A DNA stretch of 64,000 bases from Pantoea septica. Its GTDB lineage: Bacteria; Pseudomonadota; Gammaproteobacteria; Enterobacterales; Enterobacteriaceae. The DNA lies in NCBI RefSeq assembly GCF_002095575.1, contig NZ_MLJJ01000008.1, positions 59,936 to 123,935 of the forward strand, written 5' to 3'. A model generated the notes under the pieces. It did no database searches, was not told where the DNA came from, and saw nothing but the letters and a program-made list of their open reading frames with translations. Of the stretch, positions 63,742 through 64,000 are shown piece after piece. How positions within the stretch are numbered: position 1 is the stretch's first letter; every line of letters begins with the position of its first letter. A program made the translations under genes and the position numbers.

Positions 63742-63861
63742 ATGCCTGGCAGTTCCCTACTCTCGCATGGGGAGACCCCACACTACCATCGGCGCTACGG
63801 CGTTTCACTTCTGAGTTCGGCATGGGGTCAGGTGGGACCGCCGCGCTAAAGCCGCCAGGCA
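63742..63861 (-). rRNA. 5S ribosomal RNA, distal copy
   Basis: 120 nt from TGCCTGGCGGC to CTGCCAGGCAT on the minus strand, with CCCATGCCGAACTCAGAAG and the GAGAGTAGGGAACTGCC end typical of enterobacterial 5S. It lies after tRNA-Thr, the position of rrfF in E. coli rrnD. Confidence 0.98.
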
Positions 63862-63891
63862 AATTCTTTATTCGCCGAACTCTTACGTAAC

Positions 63892-63967
63892 TGGTGCTGA
63901 TACCCAGAGTCGAACTGGGGACCTCACCCTTACCAAGGGTGCGCTCTACCAACTGAGCCATATCAGC
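63892..63967 (-). tRNA. thrV: tRNA-Thr(GGT)
   Basis: 76 nt with encoded CCA; 5' end GCTGATATGGCTC, anticodon GGT in CTTGGTAAG, T-arm GTTCGACTC. It sits between two 5S genes, as thrV in E. coli rrnD. Confidence 0.97.
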
Positions 63968-63980
63968 ACACTGTATTTGG

Positions 63981-64000
63981 ATGCCTGGCAGTTCCCTACT
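63981..64000 (-). rRNA. 5S ribosomal RNA, 3' end only (window edge)
   Basis: The last 20 bases are the reverse complement of the 3' end of 5S rRNA, identical to the distal copy. The rest of the rRNA operon (23S, 16S) would lie to the right of the window. Confidence 0.93.

Overview
The window is a stretch of conserved Enterobacterales chromosome, GC-rich, with gene content and protein sequences close to Escherichia coli. The overall protein similarity, the ERIC repeats, the type II dehydroquinase (aroQ) in front of accBC, msrPQ next to that operon, and the rrnD-like 5S-tRNA-Thr-5S end suggest Erwiniaceae (Pantoea, Mixta or Erwinia type). That family assignment is inference, not read directly.

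Left block, about 1-27.8 kb. After the 3' end of a chemotaxis receptor and the lipoprotein gene bsmA comes a long, mostly minus-strand series that matches E. coli at about 94-95 min: aidB, rlmB, rnr, nsrR, purA, yjeT, hflC, hflK, hflX, hfq, miaA, mutL, amiB, tsaE, nnr. Then follow queG (+), a cluster of DnaA boxes, three tRNA-Gly(GCC) genes, orn, rsgA, psd and mscM. The genes cover RNA decay and modification, nitric-oxide sensing, purine synthesis, membrane proteolysis control, ribosome GTPases, mismatch repair, cell separation, tRNA modification and phospholipid synthesis.

Right block, about 28-64 kb. The order jumps to the equivalent of E. coli 72-73 min: mdh, argR, a tandem triplet of yhcN-like DUF1471 genes, yhcO, an aldehyde dehydrogenase, the aaeXAB efflux operon with aaeR, tldD, yhdP, rng, yhdE, mreDCB, csrD, msrPQ, aroQ-accB-accC, yhdT-panF, prmA, dusB-fis, the yhdWXYZ (aapJQMP) amino-acid ABC transporter, and the 3' end of an rRNA operon (5S, tRNA-Thr, partial 5S). 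The mscM/mdh boundary therefore joins two regions that are far apart in E. coli.

Most of the window is ordinary core genome and I see no clearly new biological system. The points most worth a second look are: a one-base frameshift in the hfq tail; an array of three tandem ERIC elements between hflX and hflK; a datA-like cluster of DnaA boxes next to the tRNA-Gly array; altered cysteine spacing in NsrR; a sigma54 promoter with NtrC-like sites in front of the amino-acid transporter; the yhcN triplet with its long AT-rich leader; and overlapping divergent start codons of nnr and queG.
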